A stretch of DNA of 64,000 nt from Tipula vernalis (GCA_958295665.1 OY282560.1:147552091-147616090); one strand, 5' to 3'; numbered from the stretch's first letter, positions 46,754 to 58,859 are shown. The notes: generated by a model not told the origin, from the sequence alone. Made by a program: numbers and translations.

Positions 46754-48690
46754 CTACATTACTTTAGCTATCTCTTCTTCCGAAATTTCATCTTCAAGAA
46801 GCTCACTTGAATCTGATTCTTCGCATTGGTAAATCCCTTCAGCTGCTTTCCGTAAATCAACTCGAGAGGATAAGAGAGGTTCCCATTCATTATGCGATCT
46901 GTTGAGATAATTCAAATCCTGGTGTAACGAATCATGCCAGGTAAAACATGGTCGTCCTAGTTTCCTAGGACCAGCACTGTACGTGAAAGCAGCCTTGAGT
47001 ATATGGATAGACGGACGGCGGTACACATGTCCCCAATAATTGATCCGCTGGAACTTAATGCGCTTTGTTATTGTTTTACCGTTCAAAATTTCTTTAATTT
47101 TCCTTGCTCCGAGGGTGGATTTATCTTTACTAAATTCCAGTAATCTTCTCAAGAAAAAGAGCTCATATTTCCTTAATCCGATTTGCAAGTGTAAGGGCGG
47201 TGGTTTTCAATCCATAGATCATCATTGGAACTATGACAGTATTATACATCGTGATGGCTATCTTAGAAGATACTTTATTTCTTTTAATGAAAGATTGCAT
47301 TAGTTTTGTGACCCCGAGGGCTTGGCGTCACCGGGTCCGGATAGTGAGGGGCCTACTAAGCCTAGTTGTGAAGTAGGTGCCCTCGTAATGTTTTCACTGA
47401 GGTGAAAGTAATTCCACCTATTCTGACATTGGATGGGATGGGTATTAAGGAGTCTGGGTTTCTAATAAGTACAGTGCATTTATTTGGATTCACTGTTAGT
47501 CCGGCAATCTCTAATCCCGCGATCAACTCATTCAGAATGGGTTCTAAGCGTGCAGGGTCCCGAGTGACAATTAAAATGTCATCAGCATATGCTAGAATTA
47601 AAGGAAGTTGCAATGTCCCTCCTTGATTTAAACATAATTCTGGATACTGATCGGCAACAGTTACCAATACTTCATTCAAAATGAAATTAAAAAGTCTTGG
47701 TGATAGAGGACAACCCTGTTTTACCCCTTTGTTCTTTTTAACTCTAGCTGTACAGGTGTTAAACCACTTGATGGGGGTTTTCTCCCAGAAACAAGCCTTT
47801 ATGATGCGGTTTACCAGATGATGAGGCACATATTGTTGAAGACATTCGATTACGACCTTCAGATTGACTGTGTCAAATGCTTTTGCTAAGTCAATAGAAA
47901 AGTTAAAAGTTTCATTTCCGGAGCGCCATTCTTCATCCAGTACTCGACGAACGGCAAACATGTGATCATCAGTCGAGCGATTGGGCAAAAACGCAGCTTG
48001 GTATGAAGGCGGTAATTCGAGATGATCATCCAACTTTTCAAGAAGAAGCTTGGCATAGATCTTGTATCCTACATTGCATAGGGTTATGCGTCGGAAATCA
48101 CTGGTTTGACGAGGATTCTTGTTCTTAGGAATTGGAACCTGAATGGTCTCCAGCCACTCGGTTGGTGGGTCATTGTTTATCCATGCAGTTTCTATGACTT
48201 TATGAAGCGCTTCAACAATATTGTTGGGTGCATATTTAAATAGTTCAATGGGAATTTGATTTGGCCCCGGGGCAGTGCCTGGGCGGATTAAATTCAGGAC
48301 TGACTGAATGTCTTCCTTATTTGGAGGAGGACCTAGAGGAAAGTAATCCTTTTACTCTATAAGGCTCGGCCAGGTTCCTTCAATGGTAGAAAGTTCATTT
48401 ACCCAGGAGGAAATTGGTATGTAATTTCCGCGAAAGGAAGAGCAATCTCGTTTGAAAATCTTAAAATATGAATAAGTTCTGCGAAGACGTTCTGGAGGAG
48501 AATAGTAAGTCAAACGACTAAAAAATTGTTTGCATTCAGAAGATTTGTGCCTGGAATAGGCATCAGACAAACGTTTCCTGGCACTTTGTAGACGCAATCG
48601 AGAGCTCATCTCCTGTGGATGAGCATGTTTGTGAAATTGGGCCTGTTTAAAGAGCGCCAATGCTTTCCTACGCTTAGGTGTCAGGGGCGT
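46754..48690 (-). pseudogene. LINE reverse transcriptase and C-terminal domain
   Basis: Follows the endonuclease. A helical linker (48660-48352) precedes a frame break near 48350. Then come the RT fingers (LIRPGTAPGPNQIPIELFKY and VPIPKNKNPRQTSDFRRITL), then the palm: FSIDLAKAFDTVN with the first catalytic Asp, GVKQGCPLSPRLFNFILNEV, and LAYADDILIVTRD with the intact YADD at about 47578-47590. Thumb and connection follow. After a frame break near 47350, the C-terminal part includes NYWGHVYRRP and GRPCFTWHDSLHQDLNYLNR and ends in an acidic tail (EESDSSELLEDEISEEEIAK) at 46754. RT catalytic residues look intact. Confidence 0.9.
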
Positions 48691-48702
48691 CTTGGTGGTG
48701 AG

Positions 48703-49700
48703 TTACTGTTGGGAGCTTTCCTTGATGCAAGTAGTTATCAAATGCCATAGATTACAATCATTTATATCTGAAACTGCTTGTGCAAATGATTTTGCTAAAA
48801 CGGACTGATATTGTTTGTGTATCTTTACTCCTTGCAGTAACGAGAGATTCAAAGATTTGAATGAATAGGTCATAGGTGGCCCTGCAGAGATCAGAACTGG
48901 CTTTACATTAGTAGGACAGGCAAGCGACCGCACTTTTCGCATGGTGCACACAATCCATATTAACCGATGATCGCTTAGTGACGGGTAAAAACAGGCGGGC
49001 TTTCACCGACTTAACATATAAATAACCCGATTGCTTTTACGGGTTAAAATATAGTCCAACTGGGAATACAATCGACCATCAGTCCAGGTCATAAGTTTCC
49101 GCCGACGTCCATGAAGGGTGTGATTAAAAAGTTGAGTCGACCGAGTTAGTAGTTCTAGAGAAACTCCATTCTCATTCTTCGACTGCAAATCATCTTCTTT
49201 TAGATGAGCATTAAAATCTCCAAATAAGACGATATCGATCTGTTGCGGGCAACGATCAATTATCGAAAGTAACTTTGAGAATATCTTTGTGGAGAGACGA
49301 CGATTGTATTGGGAAGTGTGAGGTGGAACATAAACGGATATGGCAATGATCCTTCTATTCTCAATTCTGCCGTTCAGAGTAATTATGGCACCAAAATATT
49401 TTCGAATTCCCATGGTCCGAATGAAGGTATGCCTTTTTATCAAAATTCCCACTCCACGTCTTTTTGTCTTGGGATCGTTTGTAAGGTGCCTAATGTAATT
49501 TTTTGAAGAACAGGTTCCAGAGGGCATATTTGTTTCTGAGACACTACATTTATGGACATTATTTTCTAATAAAATTCTGTCAATGGCGTCACGTTTCTGG
49601 GAGTTATTAAGGCCTCGAACGTTCCAAGTTCCAAGGCAGAATGAGTTGACGGGAAGGTCCAGGATTGGTGACTCAATTAACTGTGATTCCTCAATTAGTG
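48703..49700 (-). pseudogene. LINE apurinic-type endonuclease
   Basis: Starts in CLGTWNVRGLNNSQKRDAID (about 49640), the usual N-terminal endonuclease motif, then a catalytic-Glu-type segment ETNMPSG, KRRGVGILIKRH, IIAISVYVPPHTSQYNRR, and VLFGDFNAHLK carrying the catalytic D and N. It ends SDHRLIWIV near 48960 in a shifted frame. 48951-48703 continues as a linker. This enzyme nicks the target DNA for target-primed insertion. One frameshift near 49000. Confidence 0.88.
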
Positions 49701-49745
49701 TATAAGGATTGTCAGTGGTGGAAATTTTCCGGTGGACATTCTCTG

Positions 49746-50246
49746 CTATGTTAGGCTAATCGGAATATTGTGCCGTGTTAGCAAGCAATAGGGTATGTGG
49801 GTATGTGGGTCCTGTTGGAACATTAAGCTGTCATAATGTGACCCCGTATATAGCAAATTAATTTCAGTGTTATACGTTCCCCTGGTCGGTGTAAAAGTGA
49901 TTTGATGTTTGACATAATAAATATTTATTTTTAGTTTTTTCAAATTAGACACGGCCGAAAGACATTCGGCGCCACCCCAAAATCCAGTCTGCTGAAGGTC
50001 GAATAGATATCTTAATATTAATTGATTTCCAGTGTGATTCAAAATTTCCCTGGGATTATAGATCTGATGACATGCATCCAATATTGTGTGAGAATAATCA
50101 TCAAGATTACCGCGTATAAAGCTGACAATTTCAGCTCGGAGATCACTTGCTGAACAGGTTGAAGAATGAGAATCTTGTAGTTGCAGCTGATGGATGATTG
50201 CATTGAAAAGGCAATTTCCATCACTTGGTATTTTGTGTACTTCCAT
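49746..50246 (-). CDS. OTU-like cysteine protease domain of the LINE
   Basis: A 166-codon open frame from Met 50246 that shows the OTU signature: SDGNCLFNAI near the N-terminus with the catalytic Asp and Cys, GGAECLSAVSNL in the middle, and the catalytic His in GSHYDSLMF (about 49825-49850). OTU proteases usually remove ubiquitin from proteins, and some retroelements carry one. What it does for a LINE is not known to me; protein processing or countering host ubiquitination are guesses. The downstream endonuclease is in another frame and its reading overlaps the OTU stop, so this is either a separate ORF1 or the N-terminus of one long ORF with a frame break. Confidence 0.85.
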   Translation of the reverse strand: MEVHKIPSDGNCLFNAIIHQLQLQDSHSSTCSASDLRAEIVSFIRGNLDDYSHTILDACHQIYNPREILNHTGNQLILRYLFDLQQTGFWGGAECLSAVSNLKKLKINIYYVKHQITFTPTRGTYNTEINLLYTGSHYDSLMFQQDPHTHIPYCLLTRHNIPISLT

Positions 50247-51005
50247 GCCTAACAGTAAATACTTCTAATTTTCTAGTTATTAATTCCAGCTATTCCACTA
50301 CAATTGTAAATTCTAATTTCTTAACTCAATAGCATACTAAATAATTTAATTTATGAATTATTTTAATTTTAATTGTAATTTTAATTCTATTTCATCACAC
50401 ACTAATTTCATCACATCAACTCACTACATTTCATATAACCCTACATTTCAAATAAATTCTACACTCTATATTTCAAATAAATTCTTTAAACACATAGACA
50501 CTAGTTTAATAATTAGTTAGCCATTTATCATTTATGTACTTAATTATTCCTTTATTAAATTCAGTACCCTTTGTTATATCACTCTGTTATCTTTTAATCA
50601 CTAAACAACCGTAACTCTATAGTTTGCTCTAATAATTAATAAATTATCTAATTTTTGTTTTATCTTTTATATTTTCTTTCATCACACATCACCAATATTT
50701 TCATTACATCAAGGCTTCTTTTAACATCAATAAACTGCATTTCCAATTTGGACATATATTCCAAGACTTCCCTATCTCACCTGTCTAATCAAAACTTTAC
50801 ACATTATACCTAATGTTTTTTCCTTAAAATGTTGAACCGTAATAAAGCGATGCACAATCATGCACTCTTACATAATTCACAATTCACTGAATTTATCGAA
50901 TTTTAGTTTGAATAGCCAATTTACAATAAAATAATTATTTTTAATAAAAATTAATTCTCGAGGAAAAAAACACAACCATTTGACTCGAAAGTCATGGCCA
51001 ACCCC
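50247..51005 (-). other. LINE 5' untranslated region
   Basis: About 760 bp between the 5' end of the LINE (next to the right duplication) and the OTU start. AT-rich with many CAC/TCA blocks, presumably containing the internal promoter. No open frame of interest. Confidence 0.6.
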
Positions 51006-51026
51006 ATATGATTTTAATATGTTCCT

Positions 51027-51311
51027 AAGATTAAAATAATACAAATTAAAAATAATACATTTAACCATTTAAAAATAGTACAAATTGTCTATACAATAAA
51101 ATCGTTATTATTATTATTTACACATCTTTTCCACTTTCGAGAAATTGTCGTTTGTGTCCTAACTATTAATGTAAAATTAAGAAAAATTTTAAAATTATGC
51201 TTAAAATGTGGAAAAAAATTTTGATTACATTTAATTTAATAAAAATTTTTTTTTGCGAATGACATAACGTTGCTTTGTTTTGTAGCTATTTACTGGGGGA
51301 CCTGTGAAATA
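51027..51311 (-). other. Right part of the spacer between the two genes
   Basis: AT-rich sequence between the stop of the transposase-like gene (51312) and the LINE. No motif recognised. Confidence 0.4.
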
Positions 51312-52904
51312 CTAGTATGTTAACGGATAAATAAAATAATCTTCAGATTCTGATAAAATTTTGTGGAAAACATAATGCTTCATATATAAAGTGCTATATT
51401 TTGTTACTATAACAAAAGGCTCCGTTTCTTTTTCAGGTATAAATATGCCATTAATTTTGTAAAGCTCAATATTTCTATATATAGTCCTGGTAATATAATA
51501 ATTAAGTTTATATTTGGTACCTTTAAATATAATTGATGAATAAAATTGAGCATTTTCCATATTAAATTCAAACTAATTAAAAATTTGCATTGGAAACTTA
51601 TTTTCAACAATCTTTTTGTTATCAAATTCTAAAATATATTTCACTGGAAATAGTATCAAATTAGCAAATTTGATTTGAGATTTAATTGCCATACTTAACG
51701 TAATGTTTCTCCGTGTACATATATTTTTAGCATAGGCTTTCAACTCGGAGTGTTTACTTTCAAATCTAAAGCAATATATATTTTTTAGCGGACCAGCAAA
51801 TTTTATTAATCGCGGGTAATGAATTAAAAAATGATACTTAGGCTTAAGGCTATCATTAAACAATCGCACATAGTTTTCGTTATGCTTTTTAATTCTTTTT
51901 CCTAAATAAATATAAGATCTTCATTAAAATTAGTTGAAACCAAAATATCAATCAATTCAAGAAAATCACAGAAAAAAATCCATATTTCATCATTAATTAG
52001 AGTAAAATCTCCTATAATAAGGGGTAAAAAATGGGTGAAATTCCACATTTCTCTAGCTGAGAAAGTAAACCGTTTATTCTTAATGTAAATTTCTCTTATA
52101 TCTTTTGGTAAATTTCCAGTTTCTGTTTCTCCATATGGAAAGTAGGGATATATAGGATTTAGTTTATTAAGAAAGCTCAAACTAAAATATTTCTTTTTCC
52201 ATATGAAATTGAATAATATATGAGATAAATTATAATGACATATGCCTTCAAATATGTCATGCATAATGTCAGCTGCAAAATTATTTATAATGTGGAATGA
52301 AGGAATACTATTAAAAATCGACTCACAATGAATACCGGTTTCCATAACATTTTCCTTAGCTATATCTAGAAAATAATTTTCTAAAGTACGTATAATATGA
52401 TAATCTTCTTCACATTGAGTTTTTGCAATAGTTTTATTTACTTTACAAAATCGACAGTAATATTGAACTGAAAATGATATCGAAAAACCAAGTAAAGGAC
52501 CTAAGTTATCTCCTAAAACTACTAATAAAAAAAATTGAACTTGTGTTAAACAATTTTTTGATTGTAGAGCAATACCATTAATTCCCAAAGATTTTATTTC
52601 TTCTATAAAAGTGAACAATGAAATATCATTACCATGCTGTTTAATATAGGTGGACCTTATTAAAGCAGCAATTTGAATATCTTTAAATTTTGAGATGGAA
52701 GAAAAAATAGGAAAAGTGTAATAAATACCAGTAATAGAATGTGTGGTTGAATGGGACCCCAAAGGATATAAATAAAAAGGAATCAAAATTTTACCCGGGT
52801 AAAAAATGCGTTTACTTTTCCAAATTTCGCCTTGAATAAAGTGAGAGAAATTTTTATTATCATTTTCCAAGCAGTAATATTTCTAATCGCCTGATCTAAC
52901 ATAT

Positions 52905-53439
52905 TGTGACGGTGACACCTAGTGTGTAATAGAATAAGTAAAACTAATAGCTCAATGTTTTATTGTACTAAATGGGATTTTCCACGATAAAAATTGTTAC
53001 GTAATGTTTCTACGCTATTCCAACTGGAAAAGTCGTGAACTTTCGAGAAGCTTGGTTTGTGTATATAAAAAGGCGAACAAGATCGAATTGGGGTATTAGT
53101 ATTTGGAACGCGATAGTGTAAACTTGTAAGATTATTCGTATTTGGAACGCGATAGAGTAAACTTGTAAGATTATAAGTAATATTTGGTAAGCGATAGTAT
53201 AAAGATTAAAAGGAATTAAAAAGTGATTTAAAAAGCGTTGTAGTGCGATAAATAAAGTAAAAGTGATCAGTAAAATTTAAGAATAATTTATATAAAGTGA
53301 TTTTGTGAATTTTTATTGATAAACTGTGTGGTTATAAATTTTGTGAAATAATTAAATTCGTTGGTGATAAATTGAATTGAGTTTGTATTATTCACAATCC
53401 AGTGATACGAACCTTGATTGACAAGGCAAAAACGCAACA
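52905..53439 (+). mobile_element. Solo gypsy LTR, 535 bp, with 4-bp TSD
   Basis: Same family as the LTRs at 30283 and 35878 (starts TGTGACGGTGACACC, ends AAAACGCAACA) but in plus orientation and without an internal region. It is flanked by ATAT at 52901-52904 and 53440-53443. It is longer than the 444-bp LTRs, mainly because of an internal tandem repeat at 53099-53176. It arises from recombination between two LTRs of one element. TATA-like TATATAAAAAGG near 53072. Confidence 0.95.
53099..53176 (+). repeat. 39-bp tandem duplication inside the solo LTR
   Basis: Two copies of a unit starting GTATTTGGAACGCGATAG (53099-53137 and 53138-53176), followed by a diverged third partial unit. The two-LTR element has only a single related unit here. 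Confidence 0.9.
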
Positions 53440-53574
53440 ATATGTTATTACCGGATTATTTTCTGTAAAATAAAATGAAAAAATTTGCAATTAGCCTAAT
53501 AATTAGTGTTAAGCAATGAGGCTCGATACCCAGGGATTTTTTGGCTGCTGATTAAAATTTATGGTCCAAATTTT

Positions 53575-54859
53575 CTAATTCAAGATGACGATTCCAATAT
53601 AGCCTCTGTAATCTGCTTCTCTCTGGTAACCTTAGGGTTTTGAGGAAACTGATGCATTTTGTTTCTTAGTCTTTGAAGTTCTTTGGCTACTTCACAGCCT
53701 TCCGGTGTTTCTATTTTCTGTACACTCTTTCCAGCACATTTTACGCATCTTGGCTGTGTGATTGAAACCTTGGCATTTTTTGCATTGAGGTGTTAGCCTC
53801 GTGTTTTTCTTTAGCTGTTCTATTTTAACCCTCATATTGAGAATTGCTTTGATGTTGAAGATGTTTTCAACTTTCTCCTTTTTGTTAAACGTAAGCATGA
53901 AGAGTGGAAGCCCCCTTTTTTTGACTTGATTGTTCTCACCTATCTCTCGTTTTAGGATGTTTACTGCCTCTTCTATTTGCAGATCTTTTGCCTTTAGGTC
54001 CTCAATTATGTCCTCCTTCTTACACGTTGGATGAAGGCCTCTGGCCATAAGCTTAATTGCGCGTTCGTTTTTATCTTCGTATGTGAACCATTCTTTACTT
54101 ACGCATTGAGCTTTGTTGCTAGAGCTCTATATGTATCAGAATCTGGTGTATTGATTTTCCACACGTTATTGTTTAGTGACACTACTCTATATTCCTTAGC
54201 TGTCACTGATTTCATTATAGATTGTATACTAGCAACTTCTTTTATGCCGATTACATTAATTGGCGGAGGAGCCTTTTCTTTCGGTACAACCTTTAGTTGC
54301 CAATTTGGTTGCTGTTGTTGGTGAGCTCGTTTGGTATTAGTATCACCAGTTACTAATACATTAGCTTACGAATAATCTCCAACTTCAGGCGAGAATTCTG
54401 CTTTTCGTTTTTTGGTAGGTCTTTTCTTCCTTTTCAGTACCCAATCTGTTTCTCTCATGAGATCCTCTTCATCAGTATGGAACTCATTGTTATAACTGGT
54501 GTGAGTACTTGCTTCATTATAACAAGTTAGCGGGTTTTCCGAAATCTCTATTGGTTTGGGCTTCTTTAATTCTTCATTTTCTTTATTTTAGTTTTTCAAT
54601 TTCGCTTCTTAGTTGGGTTAAAAGTACATCTACTTCACTGAGTTTTCTACAGAGTTCAGCGTTTTCATCTTTCTGGCTGATTTGCAGAGTCAGTATGATT
54701 GTTTGGTGATCTTAACAACATTGAACTTCTTTCGAATGGGTTTAGCAATGATTGGCTCACCCCAGAATCCATTGAGCCAGCCTCGTAAGAGGGTGGATTA
54801 GCCAACTGGGTAGTTGGTTTACTACCTGGGGTATTATTTACTTTTTGTGTTGTATTCAT
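53575..54859 (-). pseudogene. Jockey-type LINE ORF1
   Basis: Starts MNTTQKVNNTPGSKPTTQLA at 54859, continues (with stops) through a Lys/Glu-rich part, then KAPPPINVIGIKEVASIQSI, VWKINTPDSDTYRALA and MARGLHPTCKKEDIIEDLKA, and ends in the nucleocapsid region QCKKCQGFNHTAK (about 53755-53795). In Jockey elements this protein is the RNA-binding ORF1. Only the first knuckle is clear. The tail reads GCEVAKELQRLRNKMHQFPQ. ORF2 is absent: sequence at lower coordinates is the intron of the transposase-like gene. It is therefore 3'-truncated, which is unusual for a LINE. Confidence 0.8.
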
Positions 54860-55075
54860 TGCTTTAAAACTGGTTATGTATCAACTACCAACCTAAGCAG
54901 TACCAGTTTTGTTATTAACTTAGTTTATAAAGTTATTAAAATTTTTATTAACTTCCCTAGATGTCAGAAAATCAACGAGAAATCGGTCAATAAATGTCTA
55001 TTTATTGAATTGATGACCCGGTTATTAATTTATAATCGTGTTTATTTTACAATTAATGTGACCAGTTTTTAAATT
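54860..55075 (-). other. Probable 5' untranslated region of the Jockey LINE
   Basis: Non-coding sequence immediately upstream of the ORF1 start on the minus strand. The boundary with unrelated AT-rich sequence is not visible. Confidence 0.4.
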
Positions 55076-58000
55076 CATTGGTTCAAAGAATTTTTCTTCC
55101 GTAAAATTCAATGAAAAGGTTTCGTTGATTTATTTTTTTCAGTGGGTCTTCATTCCGCTAATTTTACTTTTCAAGTTCAGTTTACTTTTCAGTTTTTTAT
55201 CATTTTTTGCGTTATGCACTTCAAATTACACTTATATTTGATTACTCATTTTTTTATTGATAAATTGAAGTAACAATTTCCTTAAAATTTAAAACCAGAG
55301 TGCCCCAAGCTTATATGTATAGTCACATAAAGGTGACACTGGAAAAAATATTATTTTCTACTTTTTAGTTCATTTAAAGAAAAGCTAGTTTTAATTTTTT
55401 TTTTATTTAAATAGCTCTGACACAGTGTGTTAAAATGAATGGTCTAATTTAAATTATAAACGGGTGTTTCATTAAATTTTATTTGCAAAGAATGTAACAT
55501 TATCAAGACAACCTAAATACCCCGATTATACGAAATATTTATATTTACCAATTAATTAAATTGCTTCCACTGTTTAAATATCTCATTAAATTCACGTCGA
55601 ATTAAGTAAATATTATGTAGCATTTATTTGTCAAAAACAAAAATTTTCATGTCCGGAACAAAAATTTTCATCAATAAGTCTTACTTATTATTTATTTATT
55701 TGCCTTCCTTAATAGAACATTAAATCGAATTCGACTCTTCTTCGCATATACATAAGTACATAAATATTTACATTTTATTCAATTATAATTGACTGTCAAT
55801 TTGATTGACATTGAGATTTTTTTTTTTTTTGTAATAGAAACAAATGGGAAAATACAAATATTTTCATTTGACGTCATACACCGAATAAATGGAAAAACGG
55901 GACAATTATGAAGAAGGAAAATGCGAAGTATTTTTTTTTTTTCAATATTCAACATGCAGATTTTTTTTTTTTTTGATTTAATGGATAAATAAAACTGTAC
56001 ACACATACATATTGTGTGTTTGTGTGTAAACAGAAAAATTATTTATATCAATCATCATTGCAAGTAATTTCCACTTTTTCATATTTATGGTACTGCATAC
56101 ATATTTTTCTCAAGGTTATTTGTTTTGTTTTAATGCTGTATGCTTTTGGATAGAAATATTTTCCTCATATTTTAATAAATGAAAATATTATTTTCCATCA
56201 AAAAGTCATATACAGAAAAGTGTTTTTTGTTGGCTTTGGCTGTGTGGCATTTTACTTCATATATGAATAAATTAGATGGAATCTTTTATGTTGATTAATG
56301 GCAATGAATCATGAATAAACCGCCGCGTTTATACAAGAAAATTGAAATTTACGAAAATTGCTCATGAGATTGATTATAATGCGGTTGTCATAATATAATT
56401 TCCCTAGGGAACAATTCTTTGTACTATAGTATATCCCAAAAAGGTAGACATGAAATGTACCAAACGTACCAAACTTAAAAATTCAATTAGACGTAACAAG
56501 GAAAAATCTGCAATACATATGCCAAACAAACACAATAAAATCCAAGCTAAAAACTTTTCCACTTTGTTTTCAATTTCAATATAGTTGCTGGTTGTGTGCG
56601 CTGAAGATGTGATGCAACAGCAAAAAGCTCAACATTTTTTTTTTTGTTTGTTTTTTATTTGATTTGTCTTTATTCGTTAAATTGTTATTCTTTGTAGTTA
56701 TATACTTGAGAAAAAAAAAATATCAGACTGACTTTTTGTTTTTACATAGTTTTCCATCATCTCTGTGTGCAAAGAAGAACAAGAAAAATTAGCAAGAAAA
56801 ACTTTAATCATTTTTCCATCATCAAATAGAACCACTTGAGCAGTTTAAAGATTTTTTTATGTTTGTTTTTTTTTATTCGTCTTGGGTTGGTAATTAGTGA
56901 AAATTTGTGATGGGTAGTATCAACCACTTGTACAACTGCCTCAAAAAGTTGTCACGGCCATTATATTTTGTATTTACATATCTAATCTTTAAACATGATT
57001 AGAAAATATTACAGTAGCATTACCATCTGTTACTCGCGCTACATTAATCACGTTTGTTTTGTCTTAACTCGTATTTAACAAAAAACGAAATTAACACAAA
57101 ACTAAAGAAAACGGTGTTAAAAATAGAGATGAAGACCAAACTAATTCAAATTAAGAAGAAACAAAAAAAAAAAAAAACTAAAAACACTTTACTCAAGTTT
57201 TCAATTATCTTCTAACAGTAAAATAATTAATATTCACATCACATCTAATATATTACAATTTTTCCTAATCAACCGCCAAGTAAAGCAAACCAATATTCTA
57301 TATATAAATGTACATAAATATTACATTGTATATACATGTACATCGAATCGAAAACCATAAGCAAAAATTCATCTTCAAGACCACACAAAGTGAGAGGTTA
57401 AAAATTAAAAAGTAATTAACTTTATTTTTTGTTACATTATTCGCTTTCTGTAACATTAAGATTAATCTCTTAAGGCATATTGTTATAAACTACGTATATA
57501 GCGTTAGAGCGACGTTATACAATCGTAAATAAAAACTCGAAGTTAATAAGAAAAAAACAAAAAAAAAAAATCTAACTAACTCAAAACCAATTGTCGTGAG
57601 ATCGCAAATTAAAAATTTCACACCAAAAACAGAGAAAAAACAGACTTTTAATGAATTAAATTCACAGCATATATGGACCAAACTTGAACTCACAAAAAAG
57701 ACGGTTCGACGTTTCTACAATATGTAACCACAGAAGAAACCTGTCAAAAATTCATCAACATCATCATAATCACTGCTGCCATCATCCATATGTATATACT
57801 GTCAATAATATTTCGTCTAATTTTCTAATATTCTAATTTTTAAATTTCAAAGTCAATCAAAGTCTCTAGTCGAGTTTAGTTAAGACGATTGATTTGATCT
57901 TTTGTCTGTGATTTCTTAATTTTTATTTTTTCGAGCACATGTTTCGTGTAAATATATTTGAAATATTTTTTCGTGTACACTACGCCATACCATGCTTCAG

Positions 58001-58859
58001 GTCGATTTGTAGAGTACATATTGAATGAGATGAACGAGAACCAATTAGGAGATATTTGGTTTGTTTGGATACATTTGTATACACAAATTAAACACAGACA
58101 CACACACACACACACACAACACAATTGATCTAACTGGAACACAATTTGTTAATCGAAATATTCTCACATTAATTATGATGGTCAAATATTGAATAATTGA
58201 GTGGTGCGCGGCAATTGATAAGTGTGGGATATTTTCATTTCTCTCTTTGAATAAAATTCGAACGTTGATTTTTAATTAACACCAATATAATTTTATTTTG
58301 ATTTTTTTTAATTTTTTTTTGTGGAAGATCGTGTGTCTCGCTATATACGGAATAATCATAATCAACCTTGATCACGGAAGATGAAATTAACAAATAATTC
58401 GCGTGCGTATACAAATTGGGTTAGGTCACGTAATTAATGATTTATGGAAAGGCGAATAGTTCAAATGGTTAAAATTTTTGTTTGGTGGTTTATTGATGAA
58501 TACTCCATTCGAAGTTACAATTTAAAACTCAGTGATATTTCTACAGGTTAACAGTAAAACTAAGCTGTCATTCCGCTCGCACATTTTTTTATATTTTTGA
58601 TCAGTGTATAGGGTGATTGTGTGAATAAGAAGTATGCTACAGTTTCTATATCTGAAGAAAAAGTTGGGGAAAAATTGAATCACCACAAGAAGGTGATTTG
58701 GAAGTGTTTCAAATTTTCAGAAAAAGTTACTTTAGATTATTTAGAATAACTTTTGCGTTTCTTTCAATTTTAGTTTTTTGTTTAAAAACTGATAGGGCAT
58801 TTCAAAAAAATATAAGCTAGAGATTTTAAAATTGTTTACATATACTCCAAATGATGCAA
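55076..58859. other. AT-rich non-coding stretch
   Basis: About 3.8 kb with many T runs (55387-55401, 55820-55831, 55964-55974) and a (CA)n tract at 58092-58119. No gene or repeat family recognised. Confidence 0.5.
58092..58119 (+). repeat. (CA)n microsatellite
   Basis: Run of CA units, beginning CACAGACACACA. It lies within the chance frame 57876-58142. Confidence 0.9.

Larger units (their letters stand above)
45701..51005 (-). mobile_element. RTE-like LINE with OTU protease domain, near full length, 21-bp TSD
   Basis: The element is 5,305 bp on the minus strand. It is flanked by a perfect 21-bp direct repeat at 45680-45700 and 51006-51026 (starts ATATGATTTTAATATG), the hallmark of target-primed reverse transcription. 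Order from its 5' end: untranslated leader, OTU-like cysteine protease, apurinic-type endonuclease, reverse transcriptase, C-terminal GRP-x-TW domain, long untranslated region, and a short-unit 3' tail. The C-terminal motif GRPCFTWHDSLHQDL fits RTE-type LINEs. The perfect duplication argues for a recent insertion. Frame breaks near 49740, 49000, 48350 and 47350 are single-base type. Confidence 0.92.
51312..53462 (-). pseudogene. Transposase-like gene, upstream gene of a putative two-gene mobile unit
   Basis: The last exon starts at 53462 after an intron-type TTTTATTTTACAG, is split by a solo LTR (52905-53439), and reads on through a 322-codon frame (52870-51902). Recognisable blocks are PLGSHSTTHSITGIYYTFP, LVVLGDNLGPLLGFSISFSV, a CRFCK motif, FHIINNFAADIMHDIFEGIC, and FTFSAREMWNFTHFLPLIIG. 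After a one-base shift near 51905 comes SLKPKYHFLIHYPRLIKFAG, then GPLKNIYCFRFESKHSELKA. After another break the C-terminal FKGTKYKLN to FIYPLTY ends at 51312. From memory this order is a widespread uncharacterised family in arthropods and other animals, with features suggesting a DNA-transposon protein (DxMHDxxEG, RFESKH). An in-frame TAG lies just inside the exon. Identification as a transposase is inference. Confidence 0.7.

Noticed and set aside
57876..58142. 88-codon Cys/Val-rich minus-strand frame
   Set aside because: The Cys-Val run is the translation of the (CA)n microsatellite.
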